In this document: positions 1 through 8,010 of the stretch, piece by piece
Numbering within the stretch: the first letter of the stretch is position 1
Layout of the letters: each line of letters begins with the position of its first letter
NCBI RefSeq assembly: GCF_028532725.1
Contig: NZ_JAQKGU010000007.1
Coordinates: 62,001 to 126,000 of the forward strand
Length of the DNA: 64,000 nt
From: Desulfovibrio sp. Fe33
GTDB taxonomy: Bacteria; Desulfobacterota; Desulfovibrionia; Desulfovibrionales; Desulfovibrionaceae
Direction of reading: 5' to 3'
The notes under the pieces: generated by a model
Database searches by the model: none
What the model was told of the DNA's origin: nothing
What the model saw: the letters and a program-made list of their open reading frames with translations, nothing else
Made by a program: the position numbers and the translations under genes

Positions 1-42
1 CATTTCATGGTCACATGCCCGGCGAACGGAGGACGTATTTCA

Positions 43-615
43 ATGGCTAAAGCGCAATACGACAGGGACGATATCCTCGACAGAGCGGTCGACCTCTTCT
101 GGAGCAACGGCTTCAGCGGGTCGTCCATGCAGCAGGTCGTGGAGGCTACCGGGTTGAAACCCGGTTCCATCTATTTTTCTTTTGGCAACAAGGAAGCGCT
201 GTTCAGGGAGGCCGTGGAGAAATACGCCCGGGACGGCATGGTCCGGATACGGGAGACCCTGGACAACGCCCCGAGCGTGGGGGAAGGGCTCTGTCGGCAT
301 CTGGAGCGATTCATCCAGGATGCCTCCCGAGACGGCTACCGCAGTTGCTTTCTCGTCAAAACGCAATTGGAGACGGCAGGGCTGGCCGAGGGCCTTCACC
401 AATGCGCGGCCGCAAAGTTGCGGGAAATCGAGGCGCTTTTTCAGAGTTATCTCGAAAGAGAATACGACGAGGAATTGAGCCGCGACCGCGCCGCCAGCAT
501 CATGCTCCATATTTTCGGAATGCGTGTGTACGGGTATCGGCGAAACGCCGCGGAGCGTATGCGCAGGGCGTTGCGGGAAGGGCTGCCGTGGCTCCCGTGG
601 CCCGACAGGCCGTGA
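43..615 (+). CDS. TetR/AcrR-family transcriptional regulator
   Basis: A 190-residue DNA-binding repressor of TetR type. The N-terminal helix-turn-helix is clear: DILDRAVDLFWSNGF, then SSMQQVVEATG and the recognition region GSIYFSFGNKEALF (about residues 15-60). The rest is the helical ligand-binding domain, with the family's usual length. The ATG at 43 is chosen because GGAGG lies at 28-32; an in-frame ATG at 7 has no such site. No effector can be read from the sequence, and any divergent target gene would lie left of the window. TetR proteins usually repress neighbouring efflux or metabolic genes, but nothing adjacent on the right fits that. The family is certain, the regulon unknown. Confidence 0.9.
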   Translation: MAKAQYDRDDILDRAVDLFWSNGFSGSSMQQVVEATGLKPGSIYFSFGNKEALFREAVEKYARDGMVRIRETLDNAPSVGEGLCRHLERFIQDASRDGYRSCFLVKTQLETAGLAEGLHQCAAAKLREIEALFQSYLEREYDEELSRDRAASIMLHIFGMRVYGYRRNAAERMRRALREGLPWLPWPDRP

Positions 616-702
616 TGGCGCAGCCGCGCATTTTCAGGGACAGCCGTACTCGCCGGGGGCGGCCTCGGCGTCGCAATTGACGGGAACAGCGCGGTGAGAA
701 TG

Positions 703-735
703 AAAAAAGTCCCGCCCTCCGGCGGGGAGGGCGGG
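703..735 (-). terminator. Rho-independent terminator of the small gene at 764-1048
   Basis: On the minus strand a perfect 10-bp stem (726-735 pairing with 711-720) with a 5-nt loop is followed by six T residues (A run at 703-708). It lies just beyond the stop of the small minus-strand gene and probably also blocks read-through from the TetR gene. Confidence 0.8.
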
Positions 736-763
736 GTGCTTTCGAGGCGTTATCCCCGTTCCT

Positions 764-1048
764 TCAGATGGTGAAGTCGATGACCGCGCCCTTGGCGTAG
801 GGGCCGAGGACGTCGGTTTGGAAGTTGTAGCTTTGGGCCAGGCCAGCCTTGTCCTCCGACGAGGGGCCCGGATTGATGTAGTCCAGGGTCTTGGATACGA
901 GCGACGCCTCGGCGGTGGTCTTGTCCACCGGGGCGAAACTCGGGCCGCTGTCGTTCATGTAGTCCAGGGTCTCGGACACCACGGCCGCGCCGAACGTCTG
1001 CCGGTCGAAGGGCGAGTAGCTCCCGAGGCCGTCGATTGCCGTGGTCAT
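764..1048 (-). CDS. Small protein with a repeated TLDY motif, unknown function
   Basis: A 94-residue protein I do not recognise. It has an internal repeat: SETLDYMN near residue 27 and SKTLDYIN near residue 55, each preceded by an Ala/Val-rich stretch and followed by a Ser/Pro/Gly-rich linker. There is no signal peptide, membrane segment or cysteine. The start at 1048 follows AGGAGG (1060-1055) at a 6-nt spacing; an ATG two codons upstream is too close to that site. It is monocistronic with its own terminator. The strong ribosome site and terminator argue that it is a real, expressed gene. The duplicated motif could be a short binding peptide; that is inference only. Confidence 0.7.
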   Translation of the reverse strand: MTTAIDGLGSYSPFDRQTFGAAVVSETLDYMNDSGPSFAPVDKTTAEASLVSKTLDYINPGPSSEDKAGLAQSYNFQTDVLGPYAKGAVIDFTI

Positions 1049-1185
1049 AAGCATCCTCCTGCCGTCTGGACGGAAATAACGCCTATCTGCTCCATCGGTA
1101 TTTCCCTGCACATCTTTAGGGGAAGACCGGAAAAATATTGCCCAATGAATACAACTTTGTGTATGGTGATGATAGGAGGGGCCCC

Positions 1186-1374
1186 ATGCGCATCGAACCT
1201 GAATGGCTGATTGTCGCCGCCGTCATCAGCGGATTGGTCGGCGTGGTGCTGCACCGCTGGCAGCGGCCGCCGCTGGCGAAGCGCTACGTGTGGATCACCG
1301 TTTTCGGGACCCTGTTCGCCTTATATTACATTTTGAACGTATTGTTCGGGAGCGGCCGCACGGGCTGGCCCTGA
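1186..1374 (+). CDS. Small two-helix membrane protein, unknown function
   Basis: A 62-residue protein with two predicted membrane helices (about residues 7-23 and 35-55) joined by a basic loop HRWQRPPLAKR. The start at 1186 is preferred over an upstream ATG at 1138 because AGGAGGGG lies 5 nt before it (1173-1180). It is followed 18 nt later by another small two-helix reading frame with a similar plan: a helix, a basic loop, then a helix ending in an aromatic-rich stretch and VLFG or YVFG. The two may be tandem paralogues. No known family is recognised. Confidence 0.65.
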   Translation: MRIEPEWLIVAAVISGLVGVVLHRWQRPPLAKRYVWITVFGTLFALYYILNVLFGSGRTGWP

Positions 1375-1392
1375 GACGGATTCGGAGGAAGT

Positions 1393-1557
1393 ATGGACAG
1401 GACGTTGATGCTGGCCGCGGCCGTGGCGGCAGGCGTGGGCGTGGCCGCGGCGATCATCTGGAAGTTCAAGTCGCGCTGCCTGCCGTGAATGCTGATGTAT
1501 GCATCCATCGGCGCAGGCGTCGCCGTATTCTTTCTTCTGCAATATGTCTTCGGCTAG
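1393..1557 (+). CDS. Possible small two-helix membrane protein interrupted by an in-frame TGA
   Basis: An ATG at 1393 follows GGAGGAA (1384-1390) and opens 31 codons ending in TGA (1486-1488). The next codon is ATG, and the same frame stays open for 22 more codons to TAG (1555-1557). Read through, the 54-codon product has helix 1 (LMLAAAVAAGVGVAAAIIW), a basic loop KFKSRCLP, the TGA position, and helix 2 ending FFLLQYVFG. That matches the plan of the preceding gene at 1186-1374, where an Arg aligns with the TGA. Options are a CGA-to-TGA nonsense mutation, a selenocysteine in a C-x-x-U motif, or two coupled peptides of 31 and 22 residues. The second ATG has no ribosome site of its own. Its end overlaps the convergent mazG stop. 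Confidence 0.45.
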
Positions 1558-2360
1558 GATTCTTCCCAGTCCTTGACCTCGTCCCACAAGCCGTTCATCT
1601 CGTCGAGGCTCATGCAGGTCAGGTCGAGGCAGCGCATTTCCGCCAGCTCTTCCATCTTGGCGAACCGGGACAGGAATTTCTGGTTCGCGAAGTCGAGCGC
1701 CGCATTGGCCTTGATGCCCTTGCGCCGTCCCAGTTCCACCAGGGTGAAGAGGTAGTCGCCGAATTCCCGCTCCGAGTCTTCGGCATGGCCTGACGCCATG
1801 GCCTCCTGCCACTCGTCCCATTCCTGTCTGAGATGGTTCTCAACGTCCCGATCCGATTCCCAGGTGAACCTGTTGCGGGCGGCCTTGGAGTTGATGCGGT
1901 AGGCCTTGAGCAATGGCGGGAGGCCCGAAGGCAGGGAGTCGAAAACCCGTTTGCGGCCGGTGTCCTTGTTCTCCTCGCGTTTGGTCTTTTCCCAGTTGTC
2001 CCACAGCTCGCCGATGTTGTCGAAGTGCTTGTCGCCGAACACGTGCGGGTGGCGGCGAATCATCTTGGCCGCGCTGTAGTTGATGGAATCGGCCAGGGTA
2101 TGGGTTCCCGCGCGTTCATACAGGGTGGCCATGAACAGGAGAATGAACATGACGTCGCCCAGCTCCTCCATTGCTTCCCGGGGATTGCCGGACCTGATGC
2201 CCTCGATGAGTTCGAAGGTCTCTTCGGCCAGGTAGTCGCACAGGGTCAGCGGGGTCTGCTCCTTGTCCCACGGGCAGCCGTTGGGCGCTATGAGGGCGTC
2301 GATGACATCGAGCAGTTCGCGCAGGGCCTTGGCGGGGACGTCGTGTTTCGTTTCGCTCAT
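1554..2360 (-). CDS. mazG: Nucleoside triphosphate pyrophosphohydrolase MazG
   Basis: A 268-residue MazG, close to the usual full length of the two-domain enzyme. It hydrolyses NTPs and dNTPs to monophosphates plus pyrophosphate, acting as a housecleaning enzyme in the cytosol. The N-terminal domain carries the signature NGCPWDKEQT and the metal-binding acidic pattern in YLAEETFELIEGI and EELGDVMF. A second MazG-like half follows, with REFGDYLFTLVELGR near residue 200. The start at 2360 follows AAGGAG; an upstream ATG at 2426 lacks one and would run back towards cvpA. It lies 43 nt downstream of cvpA on the same strand, so co-transcription is likely. Confidence 0.93.
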   Translation of the reverse strand: MSETKHDVPAKALRELLDVIDALIAPNGCPWDKEQTPLTLCDYLAEETFELIEGIRSGNPREAMEELGDVMFILLFMATLYERAGTHTLADSINYSAAKMIRRHPHVFGDKHFDNIGELWDNWEKTKREENKDTGRKRVFDSLPSGLPPLLKAYRINSKAARNRFTWESDRDVENHLRQEWDEWQEAMASGHAEDSEREFGDYLFTLVELGRRKGIKANAALDFANQKFLSRFAKMEELAEMRCLDLTCMSLDEMNGLWDEVKDWEES

Positions 2361-2403
2361 AGCGAATCTCCTTGTGAAAACCGGAAACGGGTTGCGGGAA
2401 AGG

Positions 2404-2925
2404 CTACTCGGCGGCGTCGCCGTCAATGATGCCCAGCGCGGTCTTGGCGGAGTCCAGCGCCTGGGGTAGGTCGACGTATTCGCTCATTTTGCTGACGAGG
2501 TGCTGCGCCCTGGGTGCGATGGAAGACTCGTTGAGGATGTCGGAACCGGGGGCGAACGTTTGCAGGAACATCAGCCCGACCAGGCAGATAAGCGCACCTT
2601 CGAGCAGGCCAAAAACGCCGCCGAGGGTACGGTCGATCCAGCCGAGCAGGGATATCTCCAGCACGCTGCGGATCAGCTTGGTCAGCAGCCAGACCACCAC
2701 CAGCGTCCCAATGAAAATGAGAAAATAGGACAGGGCGCTGACGGTGATGTCGCTTTCAATGTAGAGCTTGAGATGCGGCGACAGGACGTCATCGAATCTG
2801 GAGGCCAAATAGATGGCCAGGACCACGGCGATCAGGGACAGGACTTCCTGAACCAGACCGCGGAAGAAACCGCGCAGGATGAAGAGTGCGATTATGCAGA
2901 TGAGAATGATATCCAGAAAATTCAT
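2404..2925 (-). CDS. cvpA: CvpA-family membrane protein
   Basis: A 173-residue inner-membrane protein of the CvpA (colicin V production) family. It has four hydrophobic helices (about residues 5-20, 27-42, 64-85 and 103-123) and the family pattern of an N-terminal FLDIILICIIALFILRGFFRG followed by GLVQEVLSLIAVVLAIYLA. The helix GWIDRTLGGVFGLLEGALI is also typical. The C-terminal 45 residues are soluble. In other bacteria CvpA supports envelope integrity and colicin V production; its molecular activity is not settled. It is the first gene of a probable cvpA-mazG operon. The ribosome site is weak. Confidence 0.88.
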   Translation of the reverse strand: MNFLDIILICIIALFILRGFFRGLVQEVLSLIAVVLAIYLASRFDDVLSPHLKLYIESDITVSALSYFLIFIGTLVVVWLLTKLIRSVLEISLLGWIDRTLGGVFGLLEGALICLVGLMFLQTFAPGSDILNESSIAPRAQHLVSKMSEYVDLPQALDSAKTALGIIDGDAAE

Positions 2926-3115
2926 GTGAATGCACCCGTGGTCGGCTGAAGTGATCTTCCTGAGAGAGAACTAGCAAACTGACGCCGAAATGTGAACAGC
3001 ATTCAGGGTATATTTTGTAATATGCCTCATGGGTAAATGAGGGGCGGGGTTGTATCCCTCGCGGAACTCGGCTACATGGACGGGCAGGTGCATATATTAT
3101 CGCAAGGAGACGTGA

Positions 3116-3685
3116 ATGGAGGTTTACAAGACGGAGTTGTCCGGGCTGCTTATCCTGATTCCCCGGGTGTTTCAGGATGAGCGGGGTTTTTTCCTCGAAA
3201 GCTATAATGCCGCGCATTTCCGGGAACTCGGGATAGATTGCGAATTCGTCCAGGACAACCACGCCTATTCGAGGGACGTCGGCGTTCTGCGTGGTTTTCA
3301 TTTTCAGACGCCGCCCATGGCCCAGGCCAAGCTGGTCTGGGTGACGCGCGGCGCGGTCGTGGACGTGGTGGTGGACTTGCGCAAGGGGTCGCCTACCTAC
3401 GGACGGAAGGAGCACGTGATTCTGAGTGCTGCAAATTTCAAGCGTATGTTCATCCCCAAGGGATTCGGACACGCTTACGCGACCATCATGCCGGACACGG
3501 AGTTCCAGTATAAGGTGGATGCGCCGTATTCCCCCGCCCACGAGGGCGGGCTGGCCTGGAACGATCCGGACATAGGCATGGACTGGGAACCCGCCCTGCA
3601 CGGCAGGGAGCCCATCCTTTCCGAAAAGGACCGACTGCTGCCGGAGTTGGCCGGATTCTCCTCCCCCTTTACTTTCGAGGACTGA
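3116..3685 (+). CDS. rfbC: dTDP-4-dehydrorhamnose 3,5-epimerase
   Basis: A 189-residue RmlC-type cupin that epimerises dTDP-4-dehydro-6-deoxyglucose at C3 and C5 in dTDP-L-rhamnose synthesis for cell-surface polysaccharide. Family markers are FQDERGFFLESYN near residue 19, VLRGFHFQ with the catalytic His62, Lys72, VVDVVVDLRKGSPT, IPKGFGHAY (His119) and the FQYKVDAPYSP segment. The start is preceded by AAGGAG. It lies 4 nt upstream of manC, so the two form a nucleotide-sugar operon. The other rhamnose genes (rfbA, rfbB, rfbD) are not in this window. Related 3-epimerases look alike, so the exact sugar is an inference. Confidence 0.88.
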   Translation: MEVYKTELSGLLILIPRVFQDERGFFLESYNAAHFRELGIDCEFVQDNHAYSRDVGVLRGFHFQTPPMAQAKLVWVTRGAVVDVVVDLRKGSPTYGRKEHVILSAANFKRMFIPKGFGHAYATIMPDTEFQYKVDAPYSPAHEGGLAWNDPDIGMDWEPALHGREPILSEKDRLLPELAGFSSPFTFED

Positions 3686-3689
3686 TTGA

Positions 3690-5120
3690 ATGAATCGTAA
3701 TGAACAGGTCGGGACGCCTTTGGCCGAGGATTGCCATGCCATCATTCTAGCGGGCGGGTCCGGTACCAGGCTTTGGCCGCTGTCCAGGAATTTGCTGCCC
3801 AAGCAGTTGCTCGTGCTGGGTGGGACTTCCACCTTGCTGCAACAGACCGTGGGGCGCGTGCTTGAAGTCTTTCCGCCCGATCACATATGGGTGGTGACCA
3901 ATGAGGAGCATGTCTTCGAGGTGCGCAAACAGGTGATGGTCCTGGACCAGGGGCTGGAAGGGCAGGTTCTGTCCGAGCCGCTGGGGCGCAATACCCTGCC
4001 CGCCATCATGCTGGGCCTGGACAAGGTGGTGGAGGCCAATCCCAAGGCTTTGGCCGCCGTGTTCCCGTCCGATCATCTCATCCGCAACGGCAAGGCGTGG
4101 ATCGGCGACCTCAAGCGCGCCTCCGAACTGGCCGCCCGGAAGCGGTTCGTGACCTTCGGCGTGCAGCCCGACAAGCCCGAGACCGGCTATGGGTATATCG
4201 CCCTCGGCGAGCCGTTGGGAGACAATGCCTTCGCCGTGGACGGCTTCGTGGAGAAACCCGATTTTCTTACCGCGGACCGATTCCTGCGCGAGGGCACCCA
4301 TCTGTGGAACAGCGGCATGTTTCTTTTCTCCGCCAAGCATTTTCTGACCCAGGTGGCCCGCTGCGAGCCGGTCCTCTGGAGTTGGTGGATGTCCCGCGAC
4401 GAGGTCCCGCTGGTGCAGGGATATCGCGATATACCGGATATTTCCGTGGATTACGGGGTGGTCGAGAAGATCGACAACATCACCGTGGTCAAGGCCGGGT
4501 TCGAATGGGACGACCTGGGCAGTTGGGAAGCCATGTACCGACTCGGCGACAAGGATGCGGACGGCAACGTGATCCAGGGCGACGTTCTGGCCATGAACTG
4601 CCGGAACTGCCTGCTCATCAGCGAAGGCGGCAAGTTGGCCGTATCCGGCCTTGAGGACATGATTATGGTTCAGACCAGGGATGCGACTCTGGCTTGTCCC
4701 ATGGATCGCGTGCAGAGCGTGCGAGACGTTGTGGCCGCCCTCAAGGCGCAGGGCAGCCGGTTGGTGGAAAGCCACCCCACGGTGTATCGTCCGTGGGGCA
4801 ACTATACCGTGCTGGAGGAGGGGCCGCAGTACAAGATCAAGCGTATTCAGGTCAGCCCCGGAGCGTGCCTGAGCTCCCAGATGCACCATCACCGCAGCGA
4901 ACACTGGGTGGTGGTCGACGGCACGGCCGAGGTGGAAGTGAACAACCAGGCGCTGATCCTCGTGGAGAACCAGTCCGTGGACATTCCCAAGGCTTCCCAG
5001 CACCGGCTGGCCAACCCCGGCAAGGTCCCTTTGAATATCATAGAAATCCAGAGCGGACCGTATCTTGAAGAGGATGATATCGTTCGGTTCGACGATGTCT
5101 ATGGCCGGGCGCAGAATTAG
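3690..5120 (+). CDS. manC: Mannose-1-phosphate guanylyltransferase / mannose-6-phosphate isomerase
   Basis: A 476-residue bifunctional type II enzyme (ManC/CpsB/AlgA family) making GDP-mannose. The N-terminal nucleotidyltransferase domain has the pyrophosphorylase signature AGGSGTRLWPLSR (residues 21-33), a conserved PKQLL and the FVEKP sugar-binding motif. The C-terminal cupin isomerase domain begins near YRPWGNYTVLEEG (about residue 369) and carries the metal-binding run HHHRSEHW (about 399-406), GTAEVEVN and IPKASQHRLANPG. Length and domain order are normal. It is translated just after rfbC. GDP-mannose would feed surface polysaccharide or glycan synthesis; no glycosyltransferase is adjacent. 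Confidence 0.94.
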   Translation: MNRNEQVGTPLAEDCHAIILAGGSGTRLWPLSRNLLPKQLLVLGGTSTLLQQTVGRVLEVFPPDHIWVVTNEEHVFEVRKQVMVLDQGLEGQVLSEPLGRNTLPAIMLGLDKVVEANPKALAAVFPSDHLIRNGKAWIGDLKRASELAARKRFVTFGVQPDKPETGYGYIALGEPLGDNAFAVDGFVEKPDFLTADRFLREGTHLWNSGMFLFSAKHFLTQVARCEPVLWSWWMSRDEVPLVQGYRDIPDISVDYGVVEKIDNITVVKAGFEWDDLGSWEAMYRLGDKDADGNVIQGDVLAMNCRNCLLISEGGKLAVSGLEDMIMVQTRDATLACPMDRVQSVRDVVAALKAQGSRLVESHPTVYRPWGNYTVLEEGPQYKIKRIQVSPGACLSSQMHHHRSEHWVVVDGTAEVEVNNQALILVENQSVDIPKASQHRLANPGKVPLNIIEIQSGPYLEEDDIVRFDDVYGRAQN

Positions 5121-5155
5121 GGGGCTGGATTAAAGAAAGCGTTAACATCTGAAAT

Positions 5156-5262
5156 AACTAAGTTTAACCCGTATGGGGAGATCGTGAAAATTTTCATATT
5201 CTCTTGACACCAAAACGATTGGTGCCGTATGGAAACTTAGTTTAATTGGTGTGATTTTCACA
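5156..5262 (+). promoter_or_regulatory. qrc promoter region with three palindromes and a direct repeat
   Basis: A sigma70-like promoter has TTGACA at 5204-5209, an 18-nt spacer and TATGGA at 5228-5233. Around it lie: palindrome TGAAAATTTTCA (5185-5196) just upstream of the -35; CACCAA-N5-TTGGTG (5208-5224) inside the spacer; TGTGA-TTT-TCACA (5250-5262) downstream of the start point; and the direct repeat AACTAAGTTTAA / AACTTAGTTTAA (5156-5167 and 5234-5245). The spacing places likely operators on every side of the promoter. Which regulators bind is unknown. The third site resembles a CRP/FNR half-site pair but with a 3-nt instead of 6-nt spacer. Confidence 0.5.
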
Positions 5263-5289
5263 TTAACTCTAGAGTGATGGGGCGAGGTT

Positions 5290-6039
5290 ATGGAGGAAAG
5301 AAAAGCATCGAAGCGGTGTGGAGGGGCTTTCCCCTTTGTCATCGGCTTCCTGGCTACCTGCGTCTTGGGCTGGGCCGTGATCCCCGGTCTGTTCTTCGTT
5401 GAAGAGGAACAGCCGATTTGGTTCAGCCACGCCGTGCACGTGGAAGGTCAGGGAATGGATTGCGAGAGCTGCCACTATTTCCGGGATGACGGCTCCTACG
5501 CCGGCTTCCCGACCAACGAAGTCTGCGCCGAATGTCACGCGGTCGATCCCGAAGAGGCCATGGAAGCCATCGCCGAGGAGGGCATCGACCCGAACGACTA
5601 CGACGCCATCATGAAGGCCGGCATCGGGGCAATCGAGGACAATCTGGCTTCCTCGGACGAAAAGATGATGCAGGCCGAGCGCGAGTACGTGGTCAAGTAT
5701 CTGATTCAGGGCAAGGAAGTGCCCTGGCTCAATTATCAGTACCAGCCGGACAACGTGTATTTCTCTCATGCTGCGCATATGAACCTCTCTATCGAGGAAC
5801 TGGCGAGCCTGAAGAAAGAGCTGTCCGACGTGGTTGATCCCTCGGTCTTCGAGGGCGAGGCCCCCGAGCAGAACTGCAATCTCTGCCACCTGAAGGACAT
5901 TCATCTGAATGATGAGCCGCCGGCATTCGAGCGCAACGTCCTGTCCGGTTACAGCAAGATGACCATGAAGATGTGGAAGTGCGAACGGTGTCATGCCCTG
6001 CAGGGCCAGCCCAACGCCTGCTACACCTGTCACAAGTAA
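5290..6039 (+). CDS. qrcA: Menaquinone reductase, multiheme cytochrome c subunit QrcA
   Basis: A 249-residue periplasm-facing multiheme cytochrome c anchored by one N-terminal helix (about residues 13-36, uncleaved). Five CxxCH motifs are visible at residues 58-62, 79-83, 196-200, 231-235 and 244-248, with further free His residues (FSHAVH, FSHAAH) that fit axial ligands. In the Qrc complex of sulfate reducers this subunit takes electrons from periplasmic type I cytochrome c3 and passes them towards menaquinone, linking periplasmic hydrogen and formate oxidation to sulfate respiration. It opens the qrcABCD operon, 13 nt before qrcB. From memory six hemes are reported for D. vulgaris Qrc; only five canonical motifs are seen here. 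Confidence 0.93.
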   Translation: MEERKASKRCGGAFPFVIGFLATCVLGWAVIPGLFFVEEEQPIWFSHAVHVEGQGMDCESCHYFRDDGSYAGFPTNEVCAECHAVDPEEAMEAIAEEGIDPNDYDAIMKAGIGAIEDNLASSDEKMMQAEREYVVKYLIQGKEVPWLNYQYQPDNVYFSHAAHMNLSIEELASLKKELSDVVDPSVFEGEAPEQNCNLCHLKDIHLNDEPPAFERNVLSGYSKMTMKMWKCERCHALQGQPNACYTCHK

Positions 6040-6052
6040 AGGGGTACTGAGA

Positions 6053-7999
6053 ATGAGCGTAGCACGCAGAGCTTTTATTCAGTTGGGTGCGGGCGCCACC
6101 GTCGGTATTCTTTTTACTCCGACGGTCTGGAAAGCCCTTGATGACGTGTCCATCTGGACACAGAACTGGCCCTGGATCCCCAAATTGAAATATGGGGCGA
6201 CCGAGGCCAAACCCACCGTTTCCAAAATGTGCGAGTCCGGCTGTGCCGTGAAGGTTCGCACGGTTGCCGGAGAAGCCTTCGGCACCATGGGCAACGAGGA
6301 CAACCCGCTTTCCGGCGGCGGCATCTGCCCCCTGTGCGCCAACGGCGTTCAGGTCAAGAACAGCCCGAACCGGATCAAGGCCCCCATGCTGGACGGCCAG
6401 GAAATCACCTGGGAAAAGGCGAAGGAAGTCGTGACGGAGAAGCTTGAGGCGGCCGGTTCCAAGGTTGCCTTCATCTCCGGCGATCAGACCGGCACGGTCA
6501 ACGAGGTCTTCTCCGCGCTGCTTGCCGAAAAGGGCAGCGACGCCTTCTACGTCATGCCCTGCGACATGCAGGCGGCGGACAAGGCGTGGACCGGCCTGAT
6601 GGGCGGCGAAGGCCAGATCGGTTACGATCTGGGCGGGGCCGACCTGATCCTGCTGGCCGGAGCCGACGCCCTGGAGTCCTGGGGCCCGACTGTAGCCAAC
6701 CTCAAGTCCTTCGCGTCCAACGAGTCCGGCAAGTTCATCTTCGCCGGGCCCATGCAGACCAAGACCGCTTCCGTGACCTCCAAATGGATTCCGGTTCCGG
6801 CTGAAGGCATGGCCGCCTTTACCCTCGGCATCGCCTATTATGTCCTGCAGGCCGGGAAGACCGTCGACACGGCCGACTTCGGTCAGTTCAAAGCGATGGT
6901 TATGAGCGATTACAGCCCGGCCAAGGTCGAGGCGGCTACCGGCGTCAAGGCCGACCGCATGGCGGCCCTGGCCAAGGACCTGCTGACCGCTTCCAATCCG
7001 GTGGTCGTTCCCGCGGGCCCCGTGGCCGCCCACGGCGCGGCGTTCGCCCTGAACCTGCTGCTCGGCGGTGCCATGAAGGCTCTGCCCGAGTTCGGCAAGG
7101 CCGTTTCGGGCGCCATGAGCCGCTCCGAAATGCTCAAGGCGGATATCTTGGAAGGTGTGAACACCGACCTGCTGTTCGTCTACGAGGCCAACCCTGCCTA
7201 CGCCCTGCCTGAGAAGGTCAAGGCGGGCTTTACCGTGGCCTTCGACTCCATCCACAATGAAACCACCGCCTCGGCCAACCTGGTTCTGCCGACCCTGCAT
7301 CCCTATGAGCGGTTCGACGACCTGGCCAGCCCCTACGGCGTGGCCGACGCCACCTACTCCATGGGCGCGCCGGTCTGCAAGCCGGCCGTCAACGCGGCCT
7401 GTGCCGCCACCTTCGTCCTCGGTCTGGCCGATCTCGGCTTCGAGACCTTCGAGGATGTGCTGGCAGCCAAGGCCGAAGCCGTGGGCGCGGACATGGATTC
7501 CCTGAGCGGCGGCGAAGCCTTTGTGGTCGACGGTGAAACCCCGAGAGCCTCCAGCCTGGCCGCCAATGTGCTCGGCAAAGCCGCGGCGCCCGTCAAGGGC
7601 ACCGGAGCCGTGGGATTGGTTCCCTACACTCTGCTCAACGTCGGAACGGCCAATCGGGCCACCACGCCCAATGCGCCGTGCACCATCAGCAACAACCAGT
7701 TGTTGGGCGACCACATGGTCGTCATGATGGGTTCCTCCACCGCCAAGCAGCTCGGCGTTTCCGTCGGGTCCAAGGTGAAGCTCTCCGGCGGCAAGGGTGA
7801 ATGCGAAGCCCTTGTGCAGATCTTCGAAGGCGTCATGCCCGGCGTCGTGGCCGCTCCCCTGGGGTTGGGCCATACCGTGGGCGACGAGTTCTCGAAGGGC
7901 AAGGGCGATAATGTCTACAAGATCCTCACGGTGAACTCCGAGGCCGCCACCGGCGCCTCCTCATGGGCCGGTTCCACTGTGAACGTCGCCAAAATCTAG
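6053..7999 (+). CDS. qrcB: Menaquinone reductase, molybdopterin-oxidoreductase-like subunit QrcB
   Basis: A 648-residue periplasmic subunit of the molybdopterin oxidoreductase family. A twin-arginine motif ARRAFIQLGAG at residues 4-14, with a following hydrophobic stretch, directs or anchors it to the periplasm. Four cysteines near the N-terminus (C60, C64, C92, C95) occupy the place where family members bind an Fe-S cluster. The body holds the large catalytic-like fold, and the C-terminal domain (about residues 530-640) looks like the dinucleotide-binding domain. In characterised Qrc this subunit has no molybdenum and serves a structural role; that is recalled knowledge, not visible here. 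The start at 6053 is chosen for the Tat signal and the upstream GGGG. Confidence 0.93.
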   Translation: MSVARRAFIQLGAGATVGILFTPTVWKALDDVSIWTQNWPWIPKLKYGATEAKPTVSKMCESGCAVKVRTVAGEAFGTMGNEDNPLSGGGICPLCANGVQVKNSPNRIKAPMLDGQEITWEKAKEVVTEKLEAAGSKVAFISGDQTGTVNEVFSALLAEKGSDAFYVMPCDMQAADKAWTGLMGGEGQIGYDLGGADLILLAGADALESWGPTVANLKSFASNESGKFIFAGPMQTKTASVTSKWIPVPAEGMAAFTLGIAYYVLQAGKTVDTADFGQFKAMVMSDYSPAKVEAATGVKADRMAALAKDLLTASNPVVVPAGPVAAHGAAFALNLLLGGAMKALPEFGKAVSGAMSRSEMLKADILEGVNTDLLFVYEANPAYALPEKVKAGFTVAFDSIHNETTASANLVLPTLHPYERFDDLASPYGVADATYSMGAPVCKPAVNAACAATFVLGLADLGFETFEDVLAAKAEAVGADMDSLSGGEAFVVDGETPRASSLAANVLGKAAAPVKGTGAVGLVPYTLLNVGTANRATTPNAPCTISNNQLLGDHMVVMMGSSTAKQLGVSVGSKVKLSGGKGECEALVQIFEGVMPGVVAAPLGLGHTVGDEFSKGKGDNVYKILTVNSEAATGASSWAGSTVNVAKI

Positions 8000-8010
8000 G
8001 GGGAACCGTC

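Noticed and set aside
5250-5262. CRP/HcpR binding site in the qrc promoter
   Set aside because: The half-sites TGTGA/TCACA are present, but the 3-nt spacer is too short for the standard 6-nt CRP-type site.
5789-7873. A 694-codon open frame opposite qrcB
   Set aside because: His/Gly-rich antisense shadow with no motifs; qrcB itself is unambiguous.
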